A stretch of DNA of 64,000 nt from a virus, in the IMG/VR virus record IMGVR_UViG_3300023242_000004, positions 1 to 64,000 of that record; one strand, given 5' to 3'. Positions within the stretch are counted from its first letter, which is position 1; each line of letters opens with the position of its first letter. The notes below the pieces were generated by a model. The model was given only the letters and a program-made list of their open reading frames with translations. It was not told the DNA's origin and ran no database searches. Positions 50,048 to 59,074 of the stretch are shown here, piece after piece. The translations under genes were made by a program, and so were the position numbers.

Positions 50048-53000
50048 TTATGTAGAAATATTAATAGTGTTTGAAATACAACCTACATTATCTGTTATGG
50101 TTATTGTAACAATAACCGTTGTTGCTGGTAGACTATTTGGTTGTGGCACATTTCCAATTATTTCTTGTTGATTTGTAATTATTACTGGTAATGTTGATGG
50201 ATTTATAATCAACGCACCTTCTGAATTAATCCCTTCAACTGAATAACTTACAGTATAAGGTACTCTTAATGTTTGCCCTAACAATAAATGACTAACATTA
50301 AACTTAAACTTAACTAAATTTGGACCTATTAATTGTATAGGTGCGTTAACACCTGTAGTGTTAATACTTAACAAGTTTGGTGGTAATTTAATATCGTAAA
50401 CACTTATATAAACTTCTTGACTAAAACATGTTTTAGCCGCATTAGTCATCCTAAAAATAATTTCATCTTGTAAAACTGATGCTGGTATTATTATACTTAA
50501 CGGTGTTGTCGAATTAACATAAATATTACTCGGTGTTGGTTGCCATAATGGTGAACCGTCAGGCATTTGTTGCCCATCAATAACATAATCTAAATAAACT
50601 ATTGAACCAACAGAATAAGGGCTTGTAACAAATAAATCAATATGGTAATTATTTGGGTCACACTGTTTTTCCAAATCTTGTAGTGAGGCTGATTCAATTT
50701 CCATGAATGGGTTCATATAACTCAAAACACTAGTTGAAAAAGCTTGCGTACCCATAATGTCAACTACTTCTGTAGTGTATGTGTCAGCAGATAAACTCAG
50801 CAAATTAAAACCAGAACCAACGTAACCGTTAGGTGATGTTGTATTTGCTGAATATGGTGGTGTACCCCCACTAACATTTATATTTATAATACCCGTATTT
50901 TGACCATAACATAAAATTTGTGTAACTGTAGGTGTTAATGTAATTGGTGTCGCACCATTTAAAACTAAATTAACTAAATACACTGTTTCAATACCATCGG
51001 TTACTGTCATTGTATAACCGTTTCCAGTGAATGCAGTAAAAGTTGTATTTACACCAACATCAACCGCCAGACCTTGTATAATATGTGGTACAGAAGTAAT
51101 ATTAAGCGGACCGCTAGCAACAGCACCATTACTATTATAAAGAGTATAACTATAAATACTACCAACACCACCAATAATTGACATGATTGTTATTTCACCA
51201 TTAGAAGCAGCAGCTGTTGTGCAATCTTGACTAACGAAAGCATCAACCGATAATGGTGGTGGGCCAGAAATTATAAATGTTTGTGTTACTGGCGAACCAA
51301 AGTTATCGTTACCTGTTATCGTATAAATACCAATTGGTAGATTATTTAAAGTTCCAGTTGGTTGTGTGTTATTTTGACCAACAATTGTTATATTAGTATA
51401 ACCATTAACACCACTAGTTGTAGCAGTAAATGGTGCGTCACCGCCAATAAATGTGAATGTTGCCGTACCATTTGTTGTTTCATTAGTTGTAGTTGGTGTT
51501 GTAGATATTTGAATCACAAATTCCAAATCATTTTTTGCTGTGCAAGCGGTAAAAAATCTTTGATTCATAACCTCTAACCCACTTTTACCAGGAAGTATTC
51601 CAAAGTAAAAATAATACGAATGTTTTGGTTGACCAAAATTATATTGACCTACTTGACTATTACCCATCGAATAATTCCTAAAATTAACGTAATCCTGTCC
51701 ATTTTCAACTGGACTGGTAAAATCGTATACACTCTCATCAAATAAATTAAAATTACTGGTATAAGGTAATTGTAAATTCCATGAATTAACTGTTGAATTT
51801 AACCCTAAGAAAACATCTCTAAACCATTTTGGTCTATCAACGTCATCAGCATCTAAATCTCTTAAACCAATTACACCATCAGTTTCATTATTAACACCTC
51901 TATATTCATCAATTTCAACACCAAACTCACATAAATGTCTAATGTTCATACATTGCCTAGTATTTACATGTAAACCTAAACAATTTATACTAAAAAATAA
52001 ACCAAGTGTGTTTCCATCAACATCACATTGTCCAGTAGTTAACACTGTTGTGTTATCCGCTGCAAGTTCTTGAATAACTGGTGGTATTTTATATGTTGTA
52101 GGTATTAAATGCTCTTGTAGTTTTGGTACACCTTGCCAGTCGCAATTAAATACCGCACCTAAATTAATAATATCCGTAGCGAATAACTTAAAACTAGCGT
52201 TATGTGTTGACGCAGCATAGAAGAACTCATTGTTTTTCTTTTTAATTAAACCTTCTCTAAGTAAAACATTTCTATTTTCAAATTGTTGGTCCCCGCTATC
52301 ACCTCTAAAACATGTATCTAATAGGTGACTACTCCTACAATTATTATCTGGTACACCATTTTTGTTTCCATCAACAGTCGTACTATCCGTATAGTTTTTA
52401 AAATCACTGCAATCATATTCGCAGAATCTTTCTGAATTTCTACGTCTAATTTTGTATTTTAATAAAAAAGTATATAATGAGCCATTTATCCAATCATTAT
52501 AAAAATCAAACTCAAAAAGATTTAATTTTTGCGCCATTTGAAAAGCCACACAATCATCCAAACCACATAAGTCACCGAAACCACCATGACCAAAACTATC
52601 ACCATCATAATATTTTGGTGTGTTACCTTGGTCAACCGAAGAATCAAAAGCCGCACCACCATCTAAACCACCTTTGCTACACCCAGGAGCAAAAATAGAT
52701 GGGTTATCATCTGCTGGGCATTGAATATAAATACAAGGTATGTAATTAATTGGGTTAATTATTAATTTACACAAAAAACTAAGAAAACCAAAAATTTTAA
52801 CCCCCAATATTTTTCTTTTACTAGCATCACATAAAGCACCCACCAAAAAATTCCATCCTTCAATTAAAAGATTTATAACTTTTAACACCACATTAATTAA
52901 AGGTATAATAAGCGAATTAATTATATAAATTAAAAAACCTACAATTTTAATAACCAAACAAATAATAAAAAAAATAGGTGATGTTTGGGTTCCTACTCTA

Positions 53001-54361
53001 TTAAAAGGAAACGGTGTTTTATCACCAGCACAGGCATCAACATCTTTAATACCCATCATATTTCTAGTGCGTGAACCACCAGAATTAAACGGTGTAATCT
53101 GTTGGAACCTAGAAATAAAATTACTAACAGAATATATTTTATTCCAATATAAATCTCTAAAACTACTTTCTTTAGTTTTTTCACCAAACTCATAGTCAAT
53201 TTCATTTTCGTTGTTTGGGTTGTTTGGTACCAAATATTTAGCCCTAGTTCTAAGTCTACCTTCACCACCTGTTTGGTCCATACCAATTTTAAATCGAACA
53301 CTAGCTCTAGTTGGTATACCTTTGTTTGGTTCATCAGACAATACCAAAACACCAAATTCATCGGTAACCATATAATCTAAATTCATTGGGATTTGATAAG
53401 CCCAAGCACCGTTTTCATCAATAACTCTTCCACCCTCAACATCAAATCTTTCGATAGTGCCGTCAAGTGTTTCTCTAATCATTTCAATAGTACCTTCATT
53501 TGCAACTTGTTCGCAAAGGTTACCTAAATCTTTTCTAGGTCGACAATTTTTATTAACACTATTTTTATCTTGGTCACCAAATATACTACCCATAAATATT
53601 GCAGATGGGGTTATGGAGTAGTTTAAATCAATATCTACCCTAGTTATACCAATCTCACACGTATCGATATCCCCCCAAAAAGGCTGTACGTTTACACCAA
53701 TATTAGATGATTTTACTTGAATTAATTTATCTAAATTAGTATCACCTTTAAATTTTGTTGGTGAATCGAAAAATTTCAATGGAGTCCCTTGGCTAATGCT
53801 ATCATAAGGTCTTTGAGACGCAATACCTATATCGGAAATATCCGCATCAACATGTAGAGTATATGTACCAACTGGTACCCCAAAAACCATAAAATCACCA
53901 GCATAATTTGTTGTTGTAGTAAATTTATAGTATTTACAATAAACACCTAACATTTCTGGGTTATCTAATACTTCTCTTTTATTTGGAAAAGTACCAATTG
54001 GTGTAAAACAGTTATTATCTGTTTCAGAAGTTCTAGGTAGCAAATTATACCTAATACCATCACTATCTCTATCCGTGATAATCTCATAAGGATATAACCC
54101 TTTAATATTTGGGTCATTTATATCAATATCATCAATAGGTATGAAAACACTAACTCTAGCATTTGGAACACCAAAACCACTGTTAATTATTACTCTACCA
54201 GTAATCACACCGTAATCAGAACAAAAATTTCTATACGCTTCTTCTTGCGAAATCTTTAGTGAAAGAACTTCAATAAAGTCAAACTCTTGTTCTAGTTTTA
54301 CTTTTAAATATTTATCGGTACCATTAGGTGTAGTCCTAATTCTAACAGTGTTGTTAGGCAT
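50048..54361 (-). CDS. giant tail protein with carboxypeptidase-regulatory-like and SprB-like repeats
   Basis: Protein of 1437 residues. The N-terminal part has carboxypeptidase-regulatory-like Ig folds (YGVITGRVIINSGFGVPNAR, VPVGTYTLHVDADISDIG). A strongly hydrophobic stretch occurs around 465-550 (IFFIICLVIKIVGFLIYIIN, then LIIPLINVVLKVINLLIEGW), unusual for a tail protein and possibly a membrane-inserting segment. Cys-rich regions follow. The C-terminal 450 residues hold Ig-like repeats with the SprB pattern: ILCYGQNTGIININVSGGTP, then PPYSANTTSPNGY and LSADTYTTEVVD. SprB is the gliding adhesin of Flavobacterium, so this supports a flavobacterial host. Likely a host-contacting or membrane-piercing tail component. 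Confidence 0.75.
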   Translation of the reverse strand: MPNNTVRIRTTPNGTDKYLKVKLEQEFDFIEVLSLKISQEEAYRNFCSDYGVITGRVIINSGFGVPNARVSVFIPIDDIDINDPNIKGLYPYEIITDRDSDGIRYNLLPRTSETDNNCFTPIGTFPNKREVLDNPEMLGVYCKYYKFTTTTNYAGDFMVFGVPVGTYTLHVDADISDIGIASQRPYDSISQGTPLKFFDSPTKFKGDTNLDKLIQVKSSNIGVNVQPFWGDIDTCEIGITRVDIDLNYSITPSAIFMGSIFGDQDKNSVNKNCRPRKDLGNLCEQVANEGTIEMIRETLDGTIERFDVEGGRVIDENGAWAYQIPMNLDYMVTDEFGVLVLSDEPNKGIPTRASVRFKIGMDQTGGEGRLRTRAKYLVPNNPNNENEIDYEFGEKTKESSFRDLYWNKIYSVSNFISRFQQITPFNSGGSRTRNMMGIKDVDACAGDKTPFPFNRVGTQTSPIFFIICLVIKIVGFLIYIINSLIIPLINVVLKVINLLIEGWNFLVGALCDASKRKILGVKIFGFLSFLCKLIINPINYIPCIYIQCPADDNPSIFAPGCSKGGLDGGAAFDSSVDQGNTPKYYDGDSFGHGGFGDLCGLDDCVAFQMAQKLNLFEFDFYNDWINGSLYTFLLKYKIRRRNSERFCEYDCSDFKNYTDSTTVDGNKNGVPDNNCRSSHLLDTCFRGDSGDQQFENRNVLLREGLIKKKNNEFFYAASTHNASFKLFATDIINLGAVFNCDWQGVPKLQEHLIPTTYKIPPVIQELAADNTTVLTTGQCDVDGNTLGLFFSINCLGLHVNTRQCMNIRHLCEFGVEIDEYRGVNNETDGVIGLRDLDADDVDRPKWFRDVFLGLNSTVNSWNLQLPYTSNFNLFDESVYDFTSPVENGQDYVNFRNYSMGNSQVGQYNFGQPKHSYYFYFGILPGKSGLEVMNQRFFTACTAKNDLEFVIQISTTPTTTNETTNGTATFTFIGGDAPFTATTSGVNGYTNITIVGQNNTQPTGTLNNLPIGIYTITGNDNFGSPVTQTFIISGPPPLSVDAFVSQDCTTAAASNGEITIMSIIGGVGSIYSYTLYNSNGAVASGPLNITSVPHIIQGLAVDVGVNTTFTAFTGNGYTMTVTDGIETVYLVNLVLNGATPITLTPTVTQILCYGQNTGIININVSGGTPPYSANTTSPNGYVGSGFNLLSLSADTYTTEVVDIMGTQAFSTSVLSYMNPFMEIESASLQDLEKQCDPNNYHIDLFVTSPYSVGSIVYLDYVIDGQQMPDGSPLWQPTPSNIYVNSTTPLSIIIPASVLQDEIIFRMTNAAKTCFSQEVYISVYDIKLPPNLLSINTTGVNAPIQLIGPNLVKFKFNVSHLLLGQTLRVPYTVSYSVEGINSEGALIINPSTLPVIITNQQEIIGNVPQPNSLPATTVIVTITITDNVGCISNTINIST

Positions 54362-54368
54362 ATTTTAA

Positions 54369-54719
54369 TTATTTGCTTTTATTTGTTATATCTTCTACGT
54401 TAACCATGATTACATCTTCTTCAGTTAATTCATCATCATCATCATCATCATCATAATCATCATCGTCGTCTTTCATAAAAAATTTATTTGCTTTCACAAA
54501 TTTATTAATTACAAGTCTTAAATCAATATCTTTATTCAATACTATTGTATCAAACATAAACCACACTATGGCTAACATTATAATTGGTAATAATAACATA
54601 CCAACTAAAAAACCTAGGGTTTTTGCTAGGTATTTTACTATCGTTGCGGTTACACCTTCGTTTTGTGTTAGTACATTATACTCTTTAACCCCATCGGTGT
54701 TTTTACAATTACATCCCAT
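54369..54719 (-). CDS. small membrane protein with Asp-rich tail
   Basis: Start at ATG 54719 (MGCNCKNTDGVKEYN), 116 residues. Two Cys at the N-terminus (CNC) are followed by a region leading to one or two membrane helices (TLGFLVGMLLLPIIMLAIVW). A basic amphipathic stretch and then a run of Asp (DDDDDYDDDDDDDE) precede the end. The Asp run is coded by repeated GAT/GAC triplets. It lies inside the tail operon between gp6 and the SprB-repeat protein. Function unknown; it may bind cations or be a membrane anchor made during assembly. Confidence 0.6.
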   Translation of the reverse strand: MGCNCKNTDGVKEYNVLTQNEGVTATIVKYLAKTLGFLVGMLLLPIIMLAIVWFMFDTIVLNKDIDLRLVINKFVKANKFFMKDDDDDYDDDDDDDELTEEDVIMVNVEDITNKSK

Positions 54720-54781
54720 TTTATTTGTTTTTATTTTGTTATTAACAAATATAGTTATAACATACAAATAAGGAAACCCTA

Positions 54782-56599
54782 TTATTTAACTCTAACAACA
54801 ATATCGAACGTTGGGGTTTTAACTTCAAACATACTATTTGATTCTCCGAATAAAGTATAGTTTTCACCTAAATCAATTTGTCTAGTTGTTACGTCAAAAT
54901 ATTCTTGTGATATTTCATTTAAACTATAGTTACCATTAACTTTATTAAAAACTCTAACATCTAAAACATTTATAACACCTCCAACATTGTTAATAACCTC
55001 TATTAATGGTGACATGTAAATACTATCACCCATTTGGTATTTACTAATATCCGTATAGTTTTTAACCTCGGTAATTACTTGACTGATGATTTGCGATTGT
55101 GGCATTTTTTTATCAATAAGCAAATCCACCTCAAAAGACAAATTAATTATTCTACCATTACCTACTTGGACATAGTCATTTAACATTCTATAATCGGCCA
55201 AATAAGTTGTTATGTTTTCTCTTAAGGCACTAGTTGAATTATTTGATAATTTACCAGTTGAATCTAAACCTAAAATATAAATTTTAACCTTATTTTGTTC
55301 CTCAGTTACACCGCATCTAAAAGGTATTCCAAAACTTCCAGGCATTTGAGCAATTCTAGTTTGATAATCTTTAATGGTTACAGCTCTGTTTTGAGACGAA
55401 AAATTATATTTAACCATATTCCTAATCTCCTCAACACTAGGAACGTCTTTACCACCTAACGCTGGAAATAAATTATTTACTTTTAATGAACTCCTAACCG
55501 CTTGATTTATTGATTCGTTTGGACCATTGATTGTTAAATTTAAAAGACCAACAGAATTTAAAGTATTTGGACCTATATTACTATCAGCGCCACCACCTAA
55601 TCTATATCTTATGAACATAGTAGTGTTTGCGTTTGGTACAATACCTAAAGATAAATTATTTATAAAATCACCAATTTGATTTACTAATTCTTTATTAGTA
55701 TCAAAATCACATAAACTACTAGTGTCTTGGGTACCAGCACCAAATGTAATTTTAGTAAAACCTAAATCAGTATATTCACTAATAAATTTTTTATTGGTTG
55801 TTATCCATTTTCCTGGTGTTACACCAGAATTATCTGTTATTCTTGAATAATCAGAAATAAACACTTTGTCTTCAGCTAAAGCGCTCATCTCAAACCATTT
55901 ATTTTCTATGTTTGCAAAATCAGAAATATTAGGCGTGCCAACAAAATTAGTACCAGGAAGCATTATAATAGATTCAATACTAATCACATTATCTTCTGGT
56001 AATATAACTTCTAAAAATGGTCTAACATCAGATTGTGTGATAACTCTTTTATAAATTTTTGAATACCCATTTGTAACTATTTCCCTTTTTATTAAAGTAT
56101 AGTTAACCAACGTACCATTAGAATTAAAATTTGGTAAAATTAATCTATTTGGTACTCCACCTATAGTAAATGGATTTGAGAAATCTATATCATTTGTTGT
56201 TTCAAAAATTTTACCACCACCAGAAACTTGGGAACCAGTTGTGATAATTGGTGCATAAGAAAAGTTAAAGGTGTCACCTAATACAGGTACTATTATACTA
56301 AAATCAACAATAGTAATACTAGGTCTTTTTCCTGGGATTTTTAAACCAAAAGTTCTAGCCATAGATAAAACTGATTTTCTTTCTTTTGCATAATCTATTT
56401 GTGTTTCTTGAAACATTCTATCAGTATTAACTGACAGCATATCACCTACAGCTGCATTTAACTCTAGAAGCATCATACCAACACTAGCGTCATTAAAATC
56501 ATTAAATATGTCTGGGTAATATTGTCTTACCATATCGACTAATTCTGCACGTATATCAGCAAAATTTCTTGCTGTATAATTTATTCCTTGATTTGCCAT
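54782..56599 (-). CDS. gp6: baseplate wedge protein gp6-like (baseplate J family)
   Basis: Structural hub of the T4-type baseplate wedge. Its 605 residues begin NYTARNFADIRAELVDMVRQ, then YYPDIFNDFNDASVGMMLLE and LNAAVGDMLSVNTDRMFQE, the well-conserved N-terminal helical block of T4 gp6 and baseplate J proteins. The C-terminal part has the gp6-like VKNYTDISKYQMGDSIYMSP, LIEVINNVGGVINVLDVRV. T4 gp6 has 660 residues, so it is full length. It lies 7 nt from gp25, the same order as in many T4-like phages. Confidence 0.9.
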   Translation of the reverse strand: MANQGINYTARNFADIRAELVDMVRQYYPDIFNDFNDASVGMMLLELNAAVGDMLSVNTDRMFQETQIDYAKERKSVLSMARTFGLKIPGKRPSITIVDFSIIVPVLGDTFNFSYAPIITTGSQVSGGGKIFETTNDIDFSNPFTIGGVPNRLILPNFNSNGTLVNYTLIKREIVTNGYSKIYKRVITQSDVRPFLEVILPEDNVISIESIIMLPGTNFVGTPNISDFANIENKWFEMSALAEDKVFISDYSRITDNSGVTPGKWITTNKKFISEYTDLGFTKITFGAGTQDTSSLCDFDTNKELVNQIGDFINNLSLGIVPNANTTMFIRYRLGGGADSNIGPNTLNSVGLLNLTINGPNESINQAVRSSLKVNNLFPALGGKDVPSVEEIRNMVKYNFSSQNRAVTIKDYQTRIAQMPGSFGIPFRCGVTEEQNKVKIYILGLDSTGKLSNNSTSALRENITTYLADYRMLNDYVQVGNGRIINLSFEVDLLIDKKMPQSQIISQVITEVKNYTDISKYQMGDSIYMSPLIEVINNVGGVINVLDVRVFNKVNGNYSLNEISQEYFDVTTRQIDLGENYTLFGESNSMFEVKTPTFDIVVRVK

Positions 56600-56606
56600 A
56601 ATTTAT

Positions 56607-56993
56607 TTATAGTTTTACTACTACTATGTCTGATGTTGTAAAAACAGCATCTGTTATTGTATATTTTAAAGTGAACACAGCAGCGTATTCGCTTTCAGTT
56701 GATTCTTCAACCAAAATTTCATCCAATTGTAATTTTGGTAAATAAAGTTTTACTACTGATTTAATTTCTTCTTTAACACCATTTAATGTCATCCCATCTT
56801 GTGGTTCAAAGATAAATTTTAATAAATCAGTACCAAAGTTTGGTTTATAAAGTCTTTGACCTTTTCTAGTCAATATTATATGTAGAAGGTCGGCTTTTAT
56901 CGCTTGACTATCTTCATCATTTAAATCTAAGAAAAAACCTTTGTTACTATTCTTAAAAGGATAATTTATATTTATGTATTTACCGTTTGCCAT
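56607..56993 (-). CDS. gp25: baseplate wedge protein gp25-like (GPW/gp25 family)
   Basis: Protein of 128 residues with the GPW/gp25 lysozyme-like fold. It contains LLHIILTRKGQRLYKPNFGT followed by DLLKFIFEP, and a later VKEEIKSVVKLYLPKLQLDE. The motif TxxGxRxxxPxFG-xL is the family hallmark. It caps the sheath-baseplate junction in T4-like phages and contractile injection systems. A candidate late promoter lies just upstream (57001). First gene of the tail operon. Confidence 0.92.
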   Translation of the reverse strand: MANGKYININYPFKNSNKGFFLDLNDEDSQAIKADLLHIILTRKGQRLYKPNFGTDLLKFIFEPQDGMTLNGVKEEIKSVVKLYLPKLQLDEILVEESTESEYAAVFTLKYTITDAVFTTSDIVVVKL

Positions 56994-57000
56994 AATTGTG

Positions 57001-57018
57001 TTTATTTGATAAATATCA
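57001..57018 (-). promoter_or_regulatory. candidate late promoter motif for the tail operon
   Basis: Minus strand GATATTTATCAAATAAA, just upstream of ATG 56993. Confidence 0.4.
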
Positions 57019-57053
57019 TACTAAACAATTTTTATAAGTAAATATGGGAAATA

Positions 57054-57079
57054 AAAAAAGGGTCCCTATTGGACCCTTT
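57054..57079. terminator. terminator after nrdA
   Basis: AAAGGGTCC (57057-57065) pairs perfectly with GGACCCTTT (57071-57079), loop CTATT; on the minus strand it is followed by a T-run. It separates the nucleotide-metabolism operon from the tail operon. Confidence 0.85.
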
Positions 57080-57096
57080 AATTTGTTTATCTTTTA

Positions 57097-57714
57097 TTAA
57101 CTTGAACAACCCACGCACTCAAATTGACTCTCGGTAGGTTTTTCTACTTGTTTTTGTTTTGTCATATCAATAGCTAAATGTTTAGCTTTCATATCAACGG
57201 ACTCACTCCTTAAATAATACTGACCAGTTTTAAGTCCTAATTTCCAAGACAAATTATGTGATGTAGTTAATTTACCAACAGTAGGTGTACTAAAGAAAAT
57301 ATTAAGACTTTGCGATTGGTCAATGAATGGTGCTCTATCAGCAGACATTTCGATTAACGCTTTTTGGGAAATTTCCCAAACTGTTTTATACCTTTCTTTC
57401 ATCTCTGAACTAATAACTGGTATGTTTTGAACACTACCATTATTTTTTATCAATTCACTAAGAATTTCTCTATTCCATAAACCTTCTGATTCTAAATCTC
57501 TAACTAGGTGTTTGTTTACCATAGCGAATTCACCACCAGTCACTCTTCGAACATAAAGATTTGAAGTGAACGGTTCGAAAGCTTCGTTTGAACCAATTAC
57601 ACGAGCAGAATTATGACTAACACAACCATTTTCCATTATATAATGATTCACGTTTGGTACTTCAATATCCCACGTAGGTTTTATATCACCCTTAGTTATT
57701 TTTTTTATTTTCAT
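57097..57714 (-). CDS. nrdA: ribonucleotide reductase large subunit, C-terminal piece with C-intein
   Basis: Third of three separately translated NrdA pieces. Residues 1-35 are a C-intein ending ENGCVSHN. Residues 36-205 are extein starting SARVIGSNEAFEPFTSNLY and including the NrdA blocks LIKNNGSVQNIP and WKLGLKTGQYYLR (with the radical-transfer Tyr pair). It ends FECVGCSS, the C-terminal redox Cys pair that reduces the active site. The start ATG overlaps the upstream endonuclease stop by 4 nt. Trans-splicing with the IntN at the end of 58083-59069 is needed to join it to the rest. Confidence 0.95.
   Translation of the reverse strand: MKIKKITKGDIKPTWDIEVPNVNHYIMENGCVSHNSARVIGSNEAFEPFTSNLYVRRVTGGEFAMVNKHLVRDLESEGLWNREILSELIKNNGSVQNIPVISSEMKERYKTVWEISQKALIEMSADRAPFIDQSQSLNIFFSTPTVGKLTTSHNLSWKLGLKTGQYYLRSESVDMKAKHLAIDMTKQKQVEKPTESQFECVGCSS
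57610..57714 (-). mobile_element. split intein 2, C-terminal half (IntC)
   Basis: 35 residues from MKIKKITKGDIKPTWDIEV to SHN, with block F (VPNVNHYIMENG) and block G. The +1 residue is Ser. Confidence 0.92.
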
Positions 57715-57983
57715 AATTTATTCTTTAAAATTTTATTTATTTTTTCTTTATTTATTTTTTCAGAATCCGAAGACCATAATTCTATATAGTTACCCCATTT
57801 TAAATTACCATCGTGTTCACCCCATTTAATTATAAACATTTCTAAGGTGTGTTTACTTTTATCACAAAATTCTTGGTATTTTAATGGACCATAAATTTCG
57901 CCATGATTAAAAATAAAACTCTCTAAAGTCCTACCACACTTTAATTTATGTAACCTTACTTTTTCAATAGATTCATTATTCAT
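57711..57983 (-). pseudogene. truncated homing endonuclease in the second nrdA break
   Basis: Frame of 90 residues from ATG 57983 (MNNESIEKVRLHKLKCGRTL). It has two copies of a repeat with SLExFIxxxGExxGxxKWxxY (ESFIFNHGEIYGPLKYQEF and EMFIIKWGEHDGNLKWGNYI) that also occurs several times in the endonuclease at 62943-63932, but it lacks a nuclease domain. Upstream, the same frame continues back to about 58037 (NKPSPFKIEYWLKKGL), with family-like sequence and no ATG, so the true start is lost. The stop overlaps the IntC2-NrdA start. A decayed endonuclease. Confidence 0.7.
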
Positions 57984-58082
57984 TAAACCTTTTTTTAACC
58001 AATACTCAATTTTGAATGGTGATGGTTTGTTAGATATTTTTATATGTTTTATTAACTACGTACACAACACTTAAACGACCTA

Positions 58083-58427
58083 CTACTTTTCAAATATATT
58101 TAATATATCGTCCGTGGCTACCAAATCAATTACTTCAACCCATATTCCATCATTACCTCTTTTTACTTTGAATTTATGATTTTCAGTTGCTTCAAAAATT
58201 GACCCATCTTCCATTTCTATTTTATAGACAACAGAATGTGCGTTATACTTTATTTTATTAACTTCTTCATACCCATTAATTGTTTTAACATTAAAAGCTT
58301 TTAAATCTAACCATTGTTGTAGATTCATACTTTCTAATTGTTCCCAATCAATATTGTTTTCTTCTAATATATCTTTAAATGATTTAACACCACTTTCAGT
58401 ATGAATCCTAGTATCAATAACTTGACA
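58083..58427 (-). mobile_element. split intein 2, N-terminal half (IntN)
   Basis: 114 residues from Cys215 (CQVIDTRIHTESGVKSF) to IFEK, stop. Block B-like IFEATENHKFKVKRG is visible. It pairs with IntC at 57610-57714. Confidence 0.92.
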
Positions 58428-59069
58428 ACTAGCTGTTGGTGGGCATGTTGTAACTAAAGAGTTTCTAACACCATATTTTTTAATGTCTTTTCTTAACCCT
58501 TTCCAATCATGCATACCAGATAAATTATCTTCAGTCAACCCCCACATTTGCCATTGGAAAATACCTTCAGAAATTGGTGAACCCTCGTAACCATCATACG
58601 TTAACCCAGTTTTTTTAGCTAAAGCACAAGATTCACTTAAAGCATTAAAATAAATCGTTTCAAATATGTCTTTATTTAATTGTCTAGCTATTTCACCAGT
58701 GAACGGTAATTTTAATATAGCAAACACATCTGCTAAACCTTGTATACCAATACCTAATGCTCTTTGTTCTAAACCACCTTTTCTACCTTCTGGTGTTGAA
58801 TATTCGTTAACCTCTAAAGCTATGTTTAATGATTTTGTTATTGAACGTGCTACTTTACCCAATCCTATGAAGTCGTAAACTCCATCTATAATATATTTTT
58901 GAACTGGGATGCTAGTAAGCGTACAAATAGCTGTTGTTTCAGCGTTGGTCGTCTCCATAATTTCCGAACAATTATGTACTAATATATCATTACCAAAAAA
59001 ATTATGGTTATCCTCAACAGTAATATCGTATACTGGTATTTTTTCGTTTAATTTTTCTATTTTTATCAT
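58083..59069 (-). CDS. nrdA: ribonucleotide reductase large subunit, middle piece flanked by split-intein halves
   Basis: Second of three NrdA pieces, 328 residues. Residues 1-33 are IntC of split intein 1 (ending GNDILVHN). Residues 34-214 are extein beginning CSEIMETTNAETTAICTL, which carries the thiyl-radical Cys, the active-site Glu and the partner Cys. It ends SLVTTCPPTAS. Residues 215-328 are IntN of split intein 2 (CQVIDTRIHTE onward). The protein therefore splices at both ends. It begins 5 nt after the endonuclease at 59075 and ends about 370 nt before the third piece. No other stops occur within the extein. Confidence 0.95.
   Translation of the reverse strand: MIKIEKLNEKIPVYDITVEDNHNFFGNDILVHNCSEIMETTNAETTAICTLTSIPVQKYIIDGVYDFIGLGKVARSITKSLNIALEVNEYSTPEGRKGGLEQRALGIGIQGLADVFAILKLPFTGEIARQLNKDIFETIYFNALSESCALAKKTGLTYDGYEGSPISEGIFQWQMWGLTEDNLSGMHDWKGLRKDIKKYGVRNSLVTTCPPTASCQVIDTRIHTESGVKSFKDILEENNIDWEQLESMNLQQWLDLKAFNVKTINGYEEVNKIKYNAHSVVYKIEMEDGSIFEATENHKFKVKRGNDGIWVEVIDLVATDDILNIFEK
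58971..59069 (-). mobile_element. split intein 1, C-terminal half (IntC)
   Basis: 33 residues (MIKIEKLNEKIPVYDITV, then EDNHNFFGNDILVHN), blocks F and G; the +1 residue is the catalytic Cys of NrdA. Confidence 0.93.
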
Positions 59070-59074
59070 TTATT

